From positions 1,984,001-2,048,000 of the forward strand of contig NZ_CP166679.1 in NCBI RefSeq assembly GCF_041320605.1: a stretch of 64,000 nucleotides of DNA, in the 5' to 3' direction. The number at the start of each line of letters is the position of its first letter. The stretch's first letter is position 1. This document shows, piece after piece, positions 1 to 8,041 of this stretch. Made by a program: the position numbers and the translations under genes. The DNA is from Arenibacter antarcticus. Its GTDB lineage: Bacteria > Bacteroidota > Bacteroidia > Flavobacteriales > Flavobacteriaceae. The notes beneath the pieces were generated by a model. The model did no database searches. It saw nothing but the letters and a program-made list of their open reading frames with translations, and was not told the DNA's origin.

Positions 1-178
1 CTAAGGACTACCGAGAAATAAGAGGAAATTAGCTTTCTTTTTTGAAAACGTTCAAAAGATGTGCTCATAGTTGAAAATCAATGTGTAAAAATAACAAAGT
101 AAATTGAATTTAAAATGTCTGATTTATTTTCATTTTTTTGAGACCCCTACTATTCCTTTTGAGATTATAAATAAGTGA

Positions 179-2056
179 TTATCTTTTTAGGGTAAAATGG
201 CCTCGTTTTTCTATATGGTCCAGTTTTAGACTGTACCAATAGTCCGATGCTGGTAAGGCCTTGTTCTTAAAAGTACCGTTCCATTCAAAAGGAGCATTTC
301 TAATGTTTCTCAATAAGTTTCCATATCGGTCATAAATATTCAACTCAGAATTTTGAAAGTTATCAGTGCCGTGAATAATGAACAGATCATTGTGGTTGTC
401 GCCGTTTGGCGTAAAGAATTTGGGGATTACCAAGTGCAGGTATTCCATAGTGGTTAACCCACATCCGGATTTCTCCCTTACATAGATCGTATAAAGGCCG
501 CCTTCCCTATTTTTAAAACTATTTTGATCCTGATAATTGATACCGTCTAAGGAATATTCAAAGGACCCAAGGTTTTTTGCAAGAACTTTGATCGTATATT
601 CTTCCGAGCTAACGGATCTAATTATGGGGCGGTCTATTTGCGATACGGTAATGGACTTGGTGCTTTGGCAACCGTTGGGGTTGGTAACAATAAGGGTATA
701 AGTCCCTGCTGTATCCACAATAATATTAGAGGTAGTTTCCCCGGTACTCCAATTATAAGTTACATTACTGATATTTGCGTATAGAATAATATCTTCTCCT
801 TCACAAAAAGAATGGGTTTCGTCTGTTACCACAGGGAGCTCATAAAGGGTCAGGCTAAGCGCGGTTCTGCTATCGGCATAGCAATCTGCCAAAGTAGATA
901 CGGCCTCGGCATAATAGGTGCCATCACTAGGTGCCAAGTATGAGGTGCTATTCTCTAGTAAAAGATTTCCTCCAAAGGGGGCGTCGTACCAGTTTACCAG
1001 TATATCCGCAGGGACACTTACAGTTAGTGGTATGTTGTCATTGACACAAGTAGCTATGTCTCCATTGCTGGTTGGGGGTAGTGGTTTTGGAACAATAATT
1101 ACCTTGAAAACATCTGATATTGTACTGCAAAGGGGGTTAGCTAGATTAATGACATCCTCTGCCAATTTTACCCGAAAGAACGTATCGTTCGTAAGCAGAG
1201 GAGAGGTATATGTTTCGTTATCTTCGCCTAGAATATCCGTCCATACTACTCCATCGGAACTATCTTGCCATTGAAAAGCATGACTTTTGTAAATGGATTC
1301 ATCTGGTGTTGCCGTAATCGTTACACTGCTTGCAGGGGCGGTTTCGCAAAAAGCCAGGTCTAAATTATCTAGTCCGTCTGCAATGGTAATGGCATCTCCA
1401 CAGGTCCTAAAGACAATATCATCTATGGCCAAATCGTTTCCACATCCGCCCTCCCCGTTATTCAGCATTTTTAGGATAACCGAGGTTTGTCCAGGGAGAG
1501 TTTGGAATACTAGGCCATATTGCCGCCAAAGCGATGAAGCTGTGCCGGGAATGTTTCCGGTATCGCCCCACGCTAATCTTTGGGTGTCGGTATCGTCCCA
1601 AATTTCAAATCGTACATTTATGGGAATGCCATTGTTGTTGCAGCCCGATGCCGGCAATAAGTTTAGGACCCAAGATGAGAATTCATAAGAGGTGTTCTCA
1701 CAAAGGCCGTTGACCGGTCGTTTAAAAAATTCCCCCGCAGTATAATCGGCATTTACGATAAAGGCTTTCCCATTGGTATCGTTGGGGGTATGATCTGTAA
1801 TCCTGTGCCAATTATAGAATGGCGTAGCGCTAGAGATAGTGTAACTGCCATCACTCGGAACCCCGTCTACATATTGGTAAGTGGTGATGCCCGCTGCTAA
1901 CGGTGGTCCGTTAGACACTCCATTCCCAAAATCTTCCGTAAAAATAGGTTGGCCCGTATTGCCGGGGCAGAATCCTAATTGTCCCAGCAGACTGTTGGTA
2001 AATAGTAGAAGGATAGGAAGAAGCGATGCTGGGAGGTTTCTAAATTTTTTTATCAC
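179..2056 (-). CDS. Secreted T9SS type B (gliding motility-associated C-terminal domain) protein
   Basis: A 625-residue exported protein. The N-terminus has a signal peptide with a Leu-rich core (SLLPILLLF), read from a GTG start at 2056. The first 200 residues form a jelly-roll-like region of the sort found in flavobacterial adhesins (ending near CGNDLAIDDIVFRTCGD). Then come Ig/PKD-like segments (ITVSQ, TAGTYTLIVTNPNGC) and, at the end, the CHU_C sorting domain with PNGDNHNDLF, YDRYGNLL and WNGT. That domain sends cargo through the type IX secretion system to the surface. Ligand unknown; probably adhesion or matrix. No partner gene lies next to it. The family call is firm, the role is inference. 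Confidence 0.85.
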   Translation of the reverse strand: MIKKFRNLPASLLPILLLFTNSLLGQLGFCPGNTGQPIFTEDFGNGVSNGPPLAAGITTYQYVDGVPSDGSYTISSATPFYNWHRITDHTPNDTNGKAFIVNADYTAGEFFKRPVNGLCENTSYEFSSWVLNLLPASGCNNNGIPINVRFEIWDDTDTQRLAWGDTGNIPGTASSLWRQYGLVFQTLPGQTSVILKMLNNGEGGCGNDLAIDDIVFRTCGDAITIADGLDNLDLAFCETAPASSVTITATPDESIYKSHAFQWQDSSDGVVWTDILGEDNETYTSPLLTNDTFFRVKLAEDVINLANPLCSTISDVFKVIIVPKPLPPTSNGDIATCVNDNIPLTVSVPADILVNWYDAPFGGNLLLENSTSYLAPSDGTYYAEAVSTLADCYADSRTALSLTLYELPVVTDETHSFCEGEDIILYANISNVTYNWSTGETTSNIIVDTAGTYTLIVTNPNGCQSTKSITVSQIDRPIIRSVSSEEYTIKVLAKNLGSFEYSLDGINYQDQNSFKNREGGLYTIYVREKSGCGLTTMEYLHLVIPKFFTPNGDNHNDLFIIHGTDNFQNSELNIYDRYGNLLRNIRNAPFEWNGTFKNKALPASDYWYSLKLDHIEKRGHFTLKR

Positions 2057-2221
2057 TTTTTAAAGATATAGGATTTAGGGCATTAATCTAAACTTCTTTG
2101 GGGGATTAATCTAAACTTGAATAAAATTGTTGTAAAATTTAAATATAATCAACTAAGGAACGATGGCTTAGTGCTTGGGTGTTAAGTTGATAATATCTTT
2201 TCGCCTTTCATAGATTAGACC

Positions 2222-2229
2222 TATTTTTG
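2222..2229 (+). promoter_or_regulatory. Candidate -7 element for leuS
   Basis: TATTTTTG fits the Bacteroidota TAnnTTTG -7 consensus and lies 57 bases before the leuS ATG. No convincing TTTG -33 element is seen at the usual 17-23 base spacing, so this is a partial promoter match. Confidence 0.4.
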
Positions 2230-2285
2230 CGGTCGATAAATCCTGCTTGGTATTTAATGCCAAGTAGGCGATACAATTTTGGTAC

Positions 2286-5219
2286 ATGAATTACGATTTT
2301 AAGAAGATTGAGGAAAAGTGGCAAAGGTATTGGGCAGAAAACCAAACCTTTAAGGCGGAAAACAATTCCGAAAAGGAAAAATTTTATGTGTTAGATATGT
2401 TTCCCTATCCCTCAGGGGCGGGACTGCATGTGGGCCATCCATTGGGCTATATTGCCAGTGATATCTATGCACGGTATAAAAGGCATAAAGGATTTAATGT
2501 TTTACATCCTATGGGATACGATTCGTTCGGACTTCCTGCAGAGCAATATGCCATACAGACGGGACAGCACCCCGCCATTACTACGGAAACTAATATTAAT
2601 AGGTACCGAGAGCAATTGGATAAGATCGGGTTTTCTTTCGACTGGAGCCGGGAAGTACGTACCTCCGATTCCAATTATTACAAATGGACGCAATGGATTT
2701 TTATACAGCTCTTTAATTCCTGGTATGATAGGGATGCCGATAAGGCCATGGACGTTGCCGAACTTGTTTCTATTTTTGAGAACGAAGGAAATAAATCGGT
2801 AAATGCAATCTGTGATGATGACGTTACGTCATTTACCGCTTCTGACTGGAATGCCTATTCCAATACTCAAAAACAACAGGTATTACTACAATATAGATTG
2901 ACCTATTTGGCGGAAACTGAGGTAAACTGGTGTCCGGTATTAGGAACAGTATTGGCCAATGATGAAATGGTCAATGGAGTTTCGGAACGTGGTGGCCACC
3001 CCGTTATCCGTAAAAAAATGACCCAATGGAGCATGCGTATATCTGCCTATGCCCAAAGATTGTTGGACGATTTGACCATGTTGGATTGGCCGCAGCCGTT
3101 AAAAGATTCCCAAGTCAATTGGATTGGAAGGTCCGAGGGTGCAAGTGTAAGCTTTAAGATCCTCCCTTTAGCTCACTCCCTAGGAGGGGACAAAGGGGGA
3201 GATATTTCCGTCTTCACTACCCGTCCTGATACAATTTTTGGGGTAAGTTTTATGACCCTAGCCCCAGAACACGATCTGGTTGCAAAAATTACCACCCCAG
3301 AACAAAAATCTGAGGTGATGAACTATATAGAGGCTACAGCAAAACGCAGTGAGCGCGACCGGATGGCTGATGTGAAAACCATTACAGGAGCTTTTACAGG
3401 TGCCTATGCCGAACATCCATTTACCAAGAAGCCCATTCCGATTTGGATAGGCGACTATGTTTTGGCGGGCTATGGTACGGGGGCGGTGATGTCCGTTCCT
3501 TGTGGGGACCAGCGTGATCACGATTTTGCTCGACATTTTAATATCCCTATTCCCAATATATTTGAGGGCGTGGATGTTAGCGAGGAAGCCTTTTCCGATA
3601 AAGAAAATACCATTATTGCCAATTCCGATTTCCTAAACGGAATGCCCTATAAAACGGCGGTCAAACGTGCCATTTTTGAGTTGGAGCAATTGGAACAGGG
3701 CCAAGGAAAAATAAACTATAGGTTGCGGGATGCCGTTTTTAGTAGACAACGCTACTGGGGTGAACCATTTCCCGTATATTATGTAGACGGTATGCCACAA
3801 ATGATTGCGGCCGAACAGCTGCCCATAGTATTGCCGGAAGTAGAAAAATACTTACCTACAGAGACCGGGGAACCTCCTTTGGGGAACGCTACCGACTGGG
3901 CTTGGGACGTAGCGAAGTCGGCAGTAGTCAGCAATACATTAATAGACAATAAGACGGTTTTTCCGTTGGAATTGAATACCATGCCGGGATGGGCAGGAAG
4001 TTCGTTCTACTTTAATCGCTATATGGATCCCAATAATTCCGATGAGGTATTCTCAAAGGATGCCATTAATTATTGGCAAGATGTGGATCTGTATATTGGA
4101 GGGAGTGAGCATGCTACAGGACATTTGTTGTACTCCCGTTTCTGGCAAAAGTTTTTGTTCGATAAAGGAATTGTTCCTAAACCAGAATTTGCAAAGAAAC
4201 TGATCAATCAAGGGATGATCACCGGGACAAGTGCCCTAGCAAAAAGGCTGCAGTTTGAGGTAGATGACCGTCCATTTTTTGTTTTTTGCGATACAGATAT
4301 ACTAGATGATTACTTGAAGCCTTCTGAGAAGTCCGTTGCTGAAAGTCCGTTGATGGGGTATGTAGAAAAATATGGTGAATATGTTATTCAGGAAATACAT
4401 GCAGATGTGACTATGGTAGATGCGTCTGATAACTTAGATGTTGATGCTTTTGTAAAATGGCAGTCGGAATACGCAGAAATCGATTTTATTAAGAAATCTG
4501 ACGGTACATTTAAAGTTTCCCGAGAAGTGGAAAAAATGTCCAAATCCAAATACAATGTGGTAAGTCCGGATAGTATCTGTGAGGAGTATGGGGCAGATTC
4601 CCTACGCTTATACGAGATGTTCCTAGGGCCTTTGGAGCAGTCCAAGCCATGGAATACGGCAGGGATAAGCGGGGTGTATAGCTTCCTTAAAAAAATATGG
4701 CGTTTGTGCCACAGTGGTCCAGAAGGAAGCTTTGCGGTTACCGAAGGAGTGCCTACCGCCGATAATTTAAAAACACTGCATAAAACCATTAAAAAGGTAG
4801 AAGAAGATATTGAAAATTTTTCCTTCAATACCTCTGTGGCAACCTTTATGATCTGTGTAAATGAATTGGCGGCCCAAAAATGTACCAATAGGGAAGTATT
4901 GGAGTCCTTAGTAGTTGTGCTAGCCCCCTATGCTCCCCATATAGCCGAGGAACTCTGGAGTAGGTTAGGACATAGTACGTCCATTGCTACGGCATCCTTT
5001 CCAAAATTTGAACCAAAATATCTAGTGGAAAGCAGTAAGGAATATCCTATCTCTTTCAATGGTAAGGTGCGGTTTAAATTGGAATTGTCGGCAGACCTTT
5101 CTAAAGAGGAGATAGAAACGGCGGTTTTAGGACATGCTAAGACCCAAGAACAATTACAGGGGCGTACTCCAAAAAAGATAATTGTAGTACCCGGGAAAAT
5201 CGTGAATATAGTCGGATAA
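2286..5219 (+). CDS. leuS: Leucyl-tRNA synthetase
   Basis: Charges tRNA-Leu with leucine in the cytoplasm. The class I HIGH signature is HVGH at residues 48-51 and KMSKS is at 750-754. The CP1 editing domain lies between them, with the conserved TTRPDTIFG threonine-rich motif and the GTGAVMSVPCGDQRDHDFA segment. The anticodon-binding domain (VVLAPYAPHIAEELW) is near the C-terminus. At 977 residues it is longer than typical bacterial LeuRS; part of this is the insertion before KMSKS usual in Bacteroidota. A Gly-rich stretch at residues ~293-306 (LAHSLGGDKGGD) sits just before TTRPDTIFG and is encoded by a quasi-palindrome; it looks like an added element. Confidence 0.98.
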   Translation: MNYDFKKIEEKWQRYWAENQTFKAENNSEKEKFYVLDMFPYPSGAGLHVGHPLGYIASDIYARYKRHKGFNVLHPMGYDSFGLPAEQYAIQTGQHPAITTETNINRYREQLDKIGFSFDWSREVRTSDSNYYKWTQWIFIQLFNSWYDRDADKAMDVAELVSIFENEGNKSVNAICDDDVTSFTASDWNAYSNTQKQQVLLQYRLTYLAETEVNWCPVLGTVLANDEMVNGVSERGGHPVIRKKMTQWSMRISAYAQRLLDDLTMLDWPQPLKDSQVNWIGRSEGASVSFKILPLAHSLGGDKGGDISVFTTRPDTIFGVSFMTLAPEHDLVAKITTPEQKSEVMNYIEATAKRSERDRMADVKTITGAFTGAYAEHPFTKKPIPIWIGDYVLAGYGTGAVMSVPCGDQRDHDFARHFNIPIPNIFEGVDVSEEAFSDKENTIIANSDFLNGMPYKTAVKRAIFELEQLEQGQGKINYRLRDAVFSRQRYWGEPFPVYYVDGMPQMIAAEQLPIVLPEVEKYLPTETGEPPLGNATDWAWDVAKSAVVSNTLIDNKTVFPLELNTMPGWAGSSFYFNRYMDPNNSDEVFSKDAINYWQDVDLYIGGSEHATGHLLYSRFWQKFLFDKGIVPKPEFAKKLINQGMITGTSALAKRLQFEVDDRPFFVFCDTDILDDYLKPSEKSVAESPLMGYVEKYGEYVIQEIHADVTMVDASDNLDVDAFVKWQSEYAEIDFIKKSDGTFKVSREVEKMSKSKYNVVSPDSICEEYGADSLRLYEMFLGPLEQSKPWNTAGISGVYSFLKKIWRLCHSGPEGSFAVTEGVPTADNLKTLHKTIKKVEEDIENFSFNTSVATFMICVNELAAQKCTNREVLESLVVVLAPYAPHIAEELWSRLGHSTSIATASFPKFEPKYLVESSKEYPISFNGKVRFKLELSADLSKEEIETAVLGHAKTQEQLQGRTPKKIIVVPGKIVNIVG
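3162..3201. repeat. In-frame quasi-palindromic insertion within leuS
   Basis: A 40-base quasi-palindrome centred on CCTAGG (3179-3184), with outer arms CTCCCTTT and AAAGGGGGAG. It codes for LAHSLGGDKGGD in the CP1 editing domain, where most LeuRS have only a short polar link before the TTRPDT motif. It looks like a short palindromic element tolerated in frame. Confidence 0.45.
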
Positions 5220-5394
5220 CCAAGGGGAAGTAGTTGACGCTTTAGAAGGGTGTAGTGCGGTGTGCGCGAGACATTTTGTCAGCTGAGGTATCCTTATTAA
5301 TGAAATGTTTTGTATTGATAATTTTGGCGAGCTTTTTGCTATTGCTAATAGAAATTGTTAGCTTATATTAGGTTAATTATAAAAGAATATTGTT

Positions 5395-6090
5395 ATGATG
5401 ATGTATTATATATTGTTGGGTGCCATTGCTTTAGTAAGCTGGTTGGTGAGCAATAAGTTGAAAAGTAAATTTAAACATTATTCCAAGGTGCATTTGCGTA
5501 ATGGAATGAGTGGCGCCGAGATTGCGGAGAAAATGTTGGCGGATCACGGGATTCGGGATGTTAAGGTTATCTCTACCCCGGGAAAATTAACCGATCACTA
5601 CAATCCAGTGAACAAGACCGTAAATTTAAGCGAAAGTGTCTACAATCAGCGTAATGCTTCGTCCGCCGCAGTAGCTGCCCACGAGGTAGGGCATGCGGTG
5701 CAGCACGCAACGGCATATGAATGGCTTACCATGCGTTCCAAATTGGTGCCTATTGTGAGTGTAACCTCGGGCATGTCTATGTGGGTTGTATTTGGTGGAA
5801 TTATGCTAGGTGCAGCAGCTGGAGTGGGGTTTGGGTATTGGGTTGCCGTAGCGGGATTAGTGATGATGGGCTTTGCTACATTATTTAGTTTTATTACGCT
5901 CCCCGTAGAATATGATGCCAGTAACAGGGCGTTGGCTTGGTTGAAAAATAAGAACATAGTAACGCAGGAGGAATATGCAGGCTCTGAAGATGCTTTAAAG
6001 TGGGCTGCAAGAACATATCTGGTGGCGGCCATTGGATCTTTAGCTTCCCTAGTCTACTGGGCCATGCAGGTCTTTGGTGGAAGGGATTAA
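5395..6090 (+). CDS. Zinc metallopeptidase, YugP family (membrane)
   Basis: A 231-residue membrane protein of the neutral zinc metallopeptidase (YugP/Zn_peptidase_2) family. An N-terminal membrane segment (residues 3-19) is followed by a soluble part with HEVGH at 96-100, the metal-binding and catalytic HExxH motif, and then two or three hydrophobic helices (about 118-170 and 210-225). The length is normal for the family. The substrate is unknown. Two ATG codons lie in tandem (5395, 5398), and either could be the start. It stands alone between leuS and a bidirectional terminator. Confidence 0.88.
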   Translation: MMMYYILLGAIALVSWLVSNKLKSKFKHYSKVHLRNGMSGAEIAEKMLADHGIRDVKVISTPGKLTDHYNPVNKTVNLSESVYNQRNASSAAVAAHEVGHAVQHATAYEWLTMRSKLVPIVSVTSGMSMWVVFGGIMLGAAAGVGFGYWVAVAGLVMMGFATLFSFITLPVEYDASNRALAWLKNKNIVTQEEYAGSEDALKWAARTYLVAAIGSLASLVYWAMQVFGGRD

Positions 6091-6231
6091 ATGAAAGGTA
6101 CTCACTAAGCGAGATTTCAAAGCTCTAAGCTTGCCTGCCCGTTCCGTTCAGGCGGGCGTTGAAATGTTATCGGTAGTTTTGTGCCTAGCCCCATGGGATT
6201 GCCCTGAGGTAATGGACGTTAAACAGGAAAT

Positions 6232-6264
6232 AAAAAAAGGAGATGGTTCACATCTCCTTTTTTT
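6232..6264. terminator. Bidirectional rho-independent terminator
   Basis: The hairpin GGAGATG/CATCTCC with a 5-base loop is flanked by a run of seven A and a run of seven T, so it can stop transcription from both sides. It lies between the convergent YugP-family peptidase and ferritin genes. Confidence 0.85.
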
Positions 6265-6337
6265 ATTGACATTTTATTTTGTAAACTTTTTGACCTTCTA
6301 AATAGAAAAGGGTAGGCAGTGATTATACGTTGTAGTA

Positions 6338-6853
6338 CTACGCTCCTATTTTAATACGTTCGTCAATAAATTTAAGAGCAATACCATCTCTACCCATTAA
6401 TTCGAACATATCCAAAATATCTCTAAGTGCTTTCTCTTCTTCTAGTTGTTCTGCAACAAACCACTGAAGGAAATTTTCCACTACATAGTCCTGATCCTTT
6501 CTGGCTGTGGCCAAAAGTTCATGAATGGATTTAGTCACCATGATCTCGTGATCCAAAGCATTCTCAAAGACTTCTTCTAGACTTGAAAAGTCATGGTTGA
6601 TATTCTCTACAGTTGGCGAGATAGCAATTCCCCCACAATCTGTTATAAATCTGAATATTTTCATCATATGCTCCCGCTCCTCTGCGGATTGCGCATAGAA
6701 GAAATCTGCACTATTTGCAAATGCATTTTGGTCACACCAAGAGGCCATGGCCAAATACGTGGCAGAAGCATGGGCCTCCAATTTTATCTGTTTGTTGAGA
6801 AGGTCCATAGTACTGACCTTTATACTCATCTGTTGTCTTGCAATATTTTTCAT
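6338..6853 (-). CDS. Ferritin (non-haem, bacterial type)
   Basis: Iron-storage protein with ferroxidase activity that forms a 24-subunit shell in the cytoplasm. The four-helix bundle is clear. Ferroxidase ligands are visible as the Glu of KLEAHASATYLAMASWC and the ExxxH of SAEEREHMMKIFRFI in helices A and B, with FVAEQLEEEKALRDIL in helix D. At 171 residues it has the family length. ATG 6853 gives a short N-terminal tail; a Met 8 residues later (MSIKVSTMDLL) is an alternative start. The gene is monocistronic, with a good -7 element about 60 bases upstream. Confidence 0.93.
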   Translation of the reverse strand: MKNIARQQMSIKVSTMDLLNKQIKLEAHASATYLAMASWCDQNAFANSADFFYAQSAEEREHMMKIFRFITDCGGIAISPTVENINHDFSSLEEVFENALDHEIMVTKSIHELLATARKDQDYVVENFLQWFVAEQLEEEKALRDILDMFELMGRDGIALKFIDERIKIGA

Positions 6854-6913
6854 ATTCCTATATTTTATTAATTAAGAGTTGTGTTTTGATGGGAACCTAA
6901 TGATAAAGTGGTC

Positions 6914-6921
6914 CAAAACTA
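6914..6921 (-). promoter_or_regulatory. Candidate -7 element for ferritin
   Basis: Read on the minus strand this is TAGTTTTG, matching TAnnTTTG, about 60 bases upstream of the ferritin ATG. That leaves a 5' leader of roughly 50-55 bases. Confidence 0.4.
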
Positions 6922-7036
6922 ATTATCGGACCTCCGAAATTCCCCTTATTTCGTATAAAGATATCAAAATTGAAATTGAAAAGAGAATGGAATACCTTAA
7001 AAGTAATTAGACTGAAATTGTTTAAGGATAACGGGT

Positions 7037-7357
7037 TCAGGAAACTGCCATTATATTTTCTGAAGATATACCCAACCGTGCAAACCCATGGCAAACCAAG
7101 TGTTTTAGGTCCAATATCTCAAGAGTATTGAGTAGAAACAAATGCTCCTTATTGCACAGAACAAGTATTTCAAATCCATGTTTGTTGAGGTCCGCATCAA
7201 AGTGAGCTTCTATGGAAATGGAATTTACTTTTTGTCGCAATGCCAACAATTGGCAAAAAGTGAGTTTAACAACTTTCTGGCCAAAATCTATATAAAAACA
7301 TCGATCCACATCGGATTGAAAAAGGGTATAGAATTTAGATTGACAAACTGTGCTCAT
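7037..7357 (-). CDS. Small conserved-looking hypothetical protein
   Basis: A 106-residue protein starting MSTVCQSKFYTLF. I do not recognise the family with confidence. It has no signal peptide or membrane segment, and looks like a small alpha/beta cytosolic protein with an amphipathic central part (VVKLTFCQLLALRQKV) and four cysteines. The ATG at 7357 is chosen over a TTG three codons earlier, because a near-perfect promoter (TTTG-N20-TATTTTTG on the minus strand) ends 6 bases before it. That promoter is the best evidence that the gene is real and predicts an almost leaderless mRNA. It lies downstream of the Lrp-family gene on the same strand but has its own promoter. Confidence 0.6.
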   Translation of the reverse strand: MSTVCQSKFYTLFQSDVDRCFYIDFGQKVVKLTFCQLLALRQKVNSISIEAHFDADLNKHGFEILVLCNKEHLFLLNTLEILDLKHLVCHGFARLGISSENIMAVS

Positions 7358-7363
7358 TGAGTG

Positions 7364-7395
7364 CAAAAATAATACTTATTTAGACTCAATCCAAA
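7364..7395 (-). promoter_or_regulatory. Bacteroidota-type promoter (TTTG-N20-TAnnTTTG)
   Basis: On the minus strand TTTG (7395-7392), 20 bases, then TATTTTTG (7371-7364). Both elements and the spacing match the Flavobacterium consensus. The downstream ATG begins 6 bases after the -7 element, so transcription should start at or next to the start codon. Confidence 0.65.
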
Positions 7396-7397
7396 TA

Positions 7398-7868
7398 TTA
7401 CACCGTAATTTGACGGTCTATCTGTTGATCTAAGGAAATAAAGGTTTCTGTACGAGAAACGCCTTCTATTTGTTGTATATCCTTATTGAGTACTTGCATT
7501 AAATGTTCGTTGTCCCTACAGAGTACCTTTATTAAGATAGACCAATTCCCCGTAGTGTAATGACATTCCAATACTTCAGGAATTTTCTCCAATTCTTTTA
7601 CTGCCAATGGGTTGCTCATGGCCTTGTCCAAATAGATGCCAATATAGGCCATTGTGGTGTATCCTAATGCCTTAGGATTTATAATAAACTTTGATCCCGC
7701 GATTAAGCCAGAAGCTTCTAGTTTTCGCAAGCGCTGATGTATGGCTGCGCCAGATATCCCTATTTTTCGGGCTATTTCAAGGATTGGTTTTCTGGCATCC
7801 AGCATTAGAAAATTTAGAATTTTCTTGTCAATTCCATCTATTTTAACTTTTTCATCAGAAGATCTCAT
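7398..7868 (-). CDS. Lrp/AsnC family transcriptional regulator
   Basis: A 156-residue DNA-binding regulator. The N-terminal winged helix-turn-helix shows the family pattern: IDKKILNFLMLDARKPILEIARKIGISG followed by HQRLRKLEASGLI at about residues 12-56. The C-terminal half is the RAM/AsnC ligand-binding domain (AYIGIYLD, VLECHYTTGNWSILIKV, RTETFISL). Members sense amino acids and assemble as dimers to octamers. A saccharopine-dehydrogenase-like gene, an amino-acid enzyme, lies upstream on the same strand and could be a target. That link is inferred from position only. Confidence 0.92.
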   Translation of the reverse strand: MRSSDEKVKIDGIDKKILNFLMLDARKPILEIARKIGISGAAIHQRLRKLEASGLIAGSKFIINPKALGYTTMAYIGIYLDKAMSNPLAVKELEKIPEVLECHYTTGNWSILIKVLCRDNEHLMQVLNKDIQQIEGVSRTETFISLDQQIDRQITV

Positions 7869-7930
7869 TTTTTAATTTCAAATTTCATCATAAATATATT
7901 AAAATAGTTTCAAACTGTAAATTTACTTTA

Positions 7931-8041
7931 ATGCGTTCGCAACTTAGTCTGGGGCAGCTAGGTTGTACCAGTCACTTTACAGGAAAATACGGCGAATTCG
8001 TAAAAGGCCGTGGTGAGGAAGGTATTCTTAAAATATTTTAA
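7931..8041 (+). other. Possible 36-codon ORF or gene remnant
   Basis: This reading frame starts MRSQLSLGQL, continues GCTSHFTGKYGEF and ends GILKIF; its stop abuts the convergent saccharopine-dehydrogenase-like gene. The composition looks protein-like (Gly-rich, balanced), unlike a random AT-rich frame, but I cannot assign it. It may be a small gene or the degraded end of a larger one. Confidence 0.25.

Noticed and set aside
4388-4888. 166-codon minus-strand frame
   Set aside because: Lies wholly inside leuS in antisense, with no recognisable protein features.
6131-6160. GC-rich inverted repeat (CTGCCCG...CAGGCGGGC)
   Set aside because: The arms do not pair well beyond a few bases; the clear terminator for these genes is at 6232-6264.
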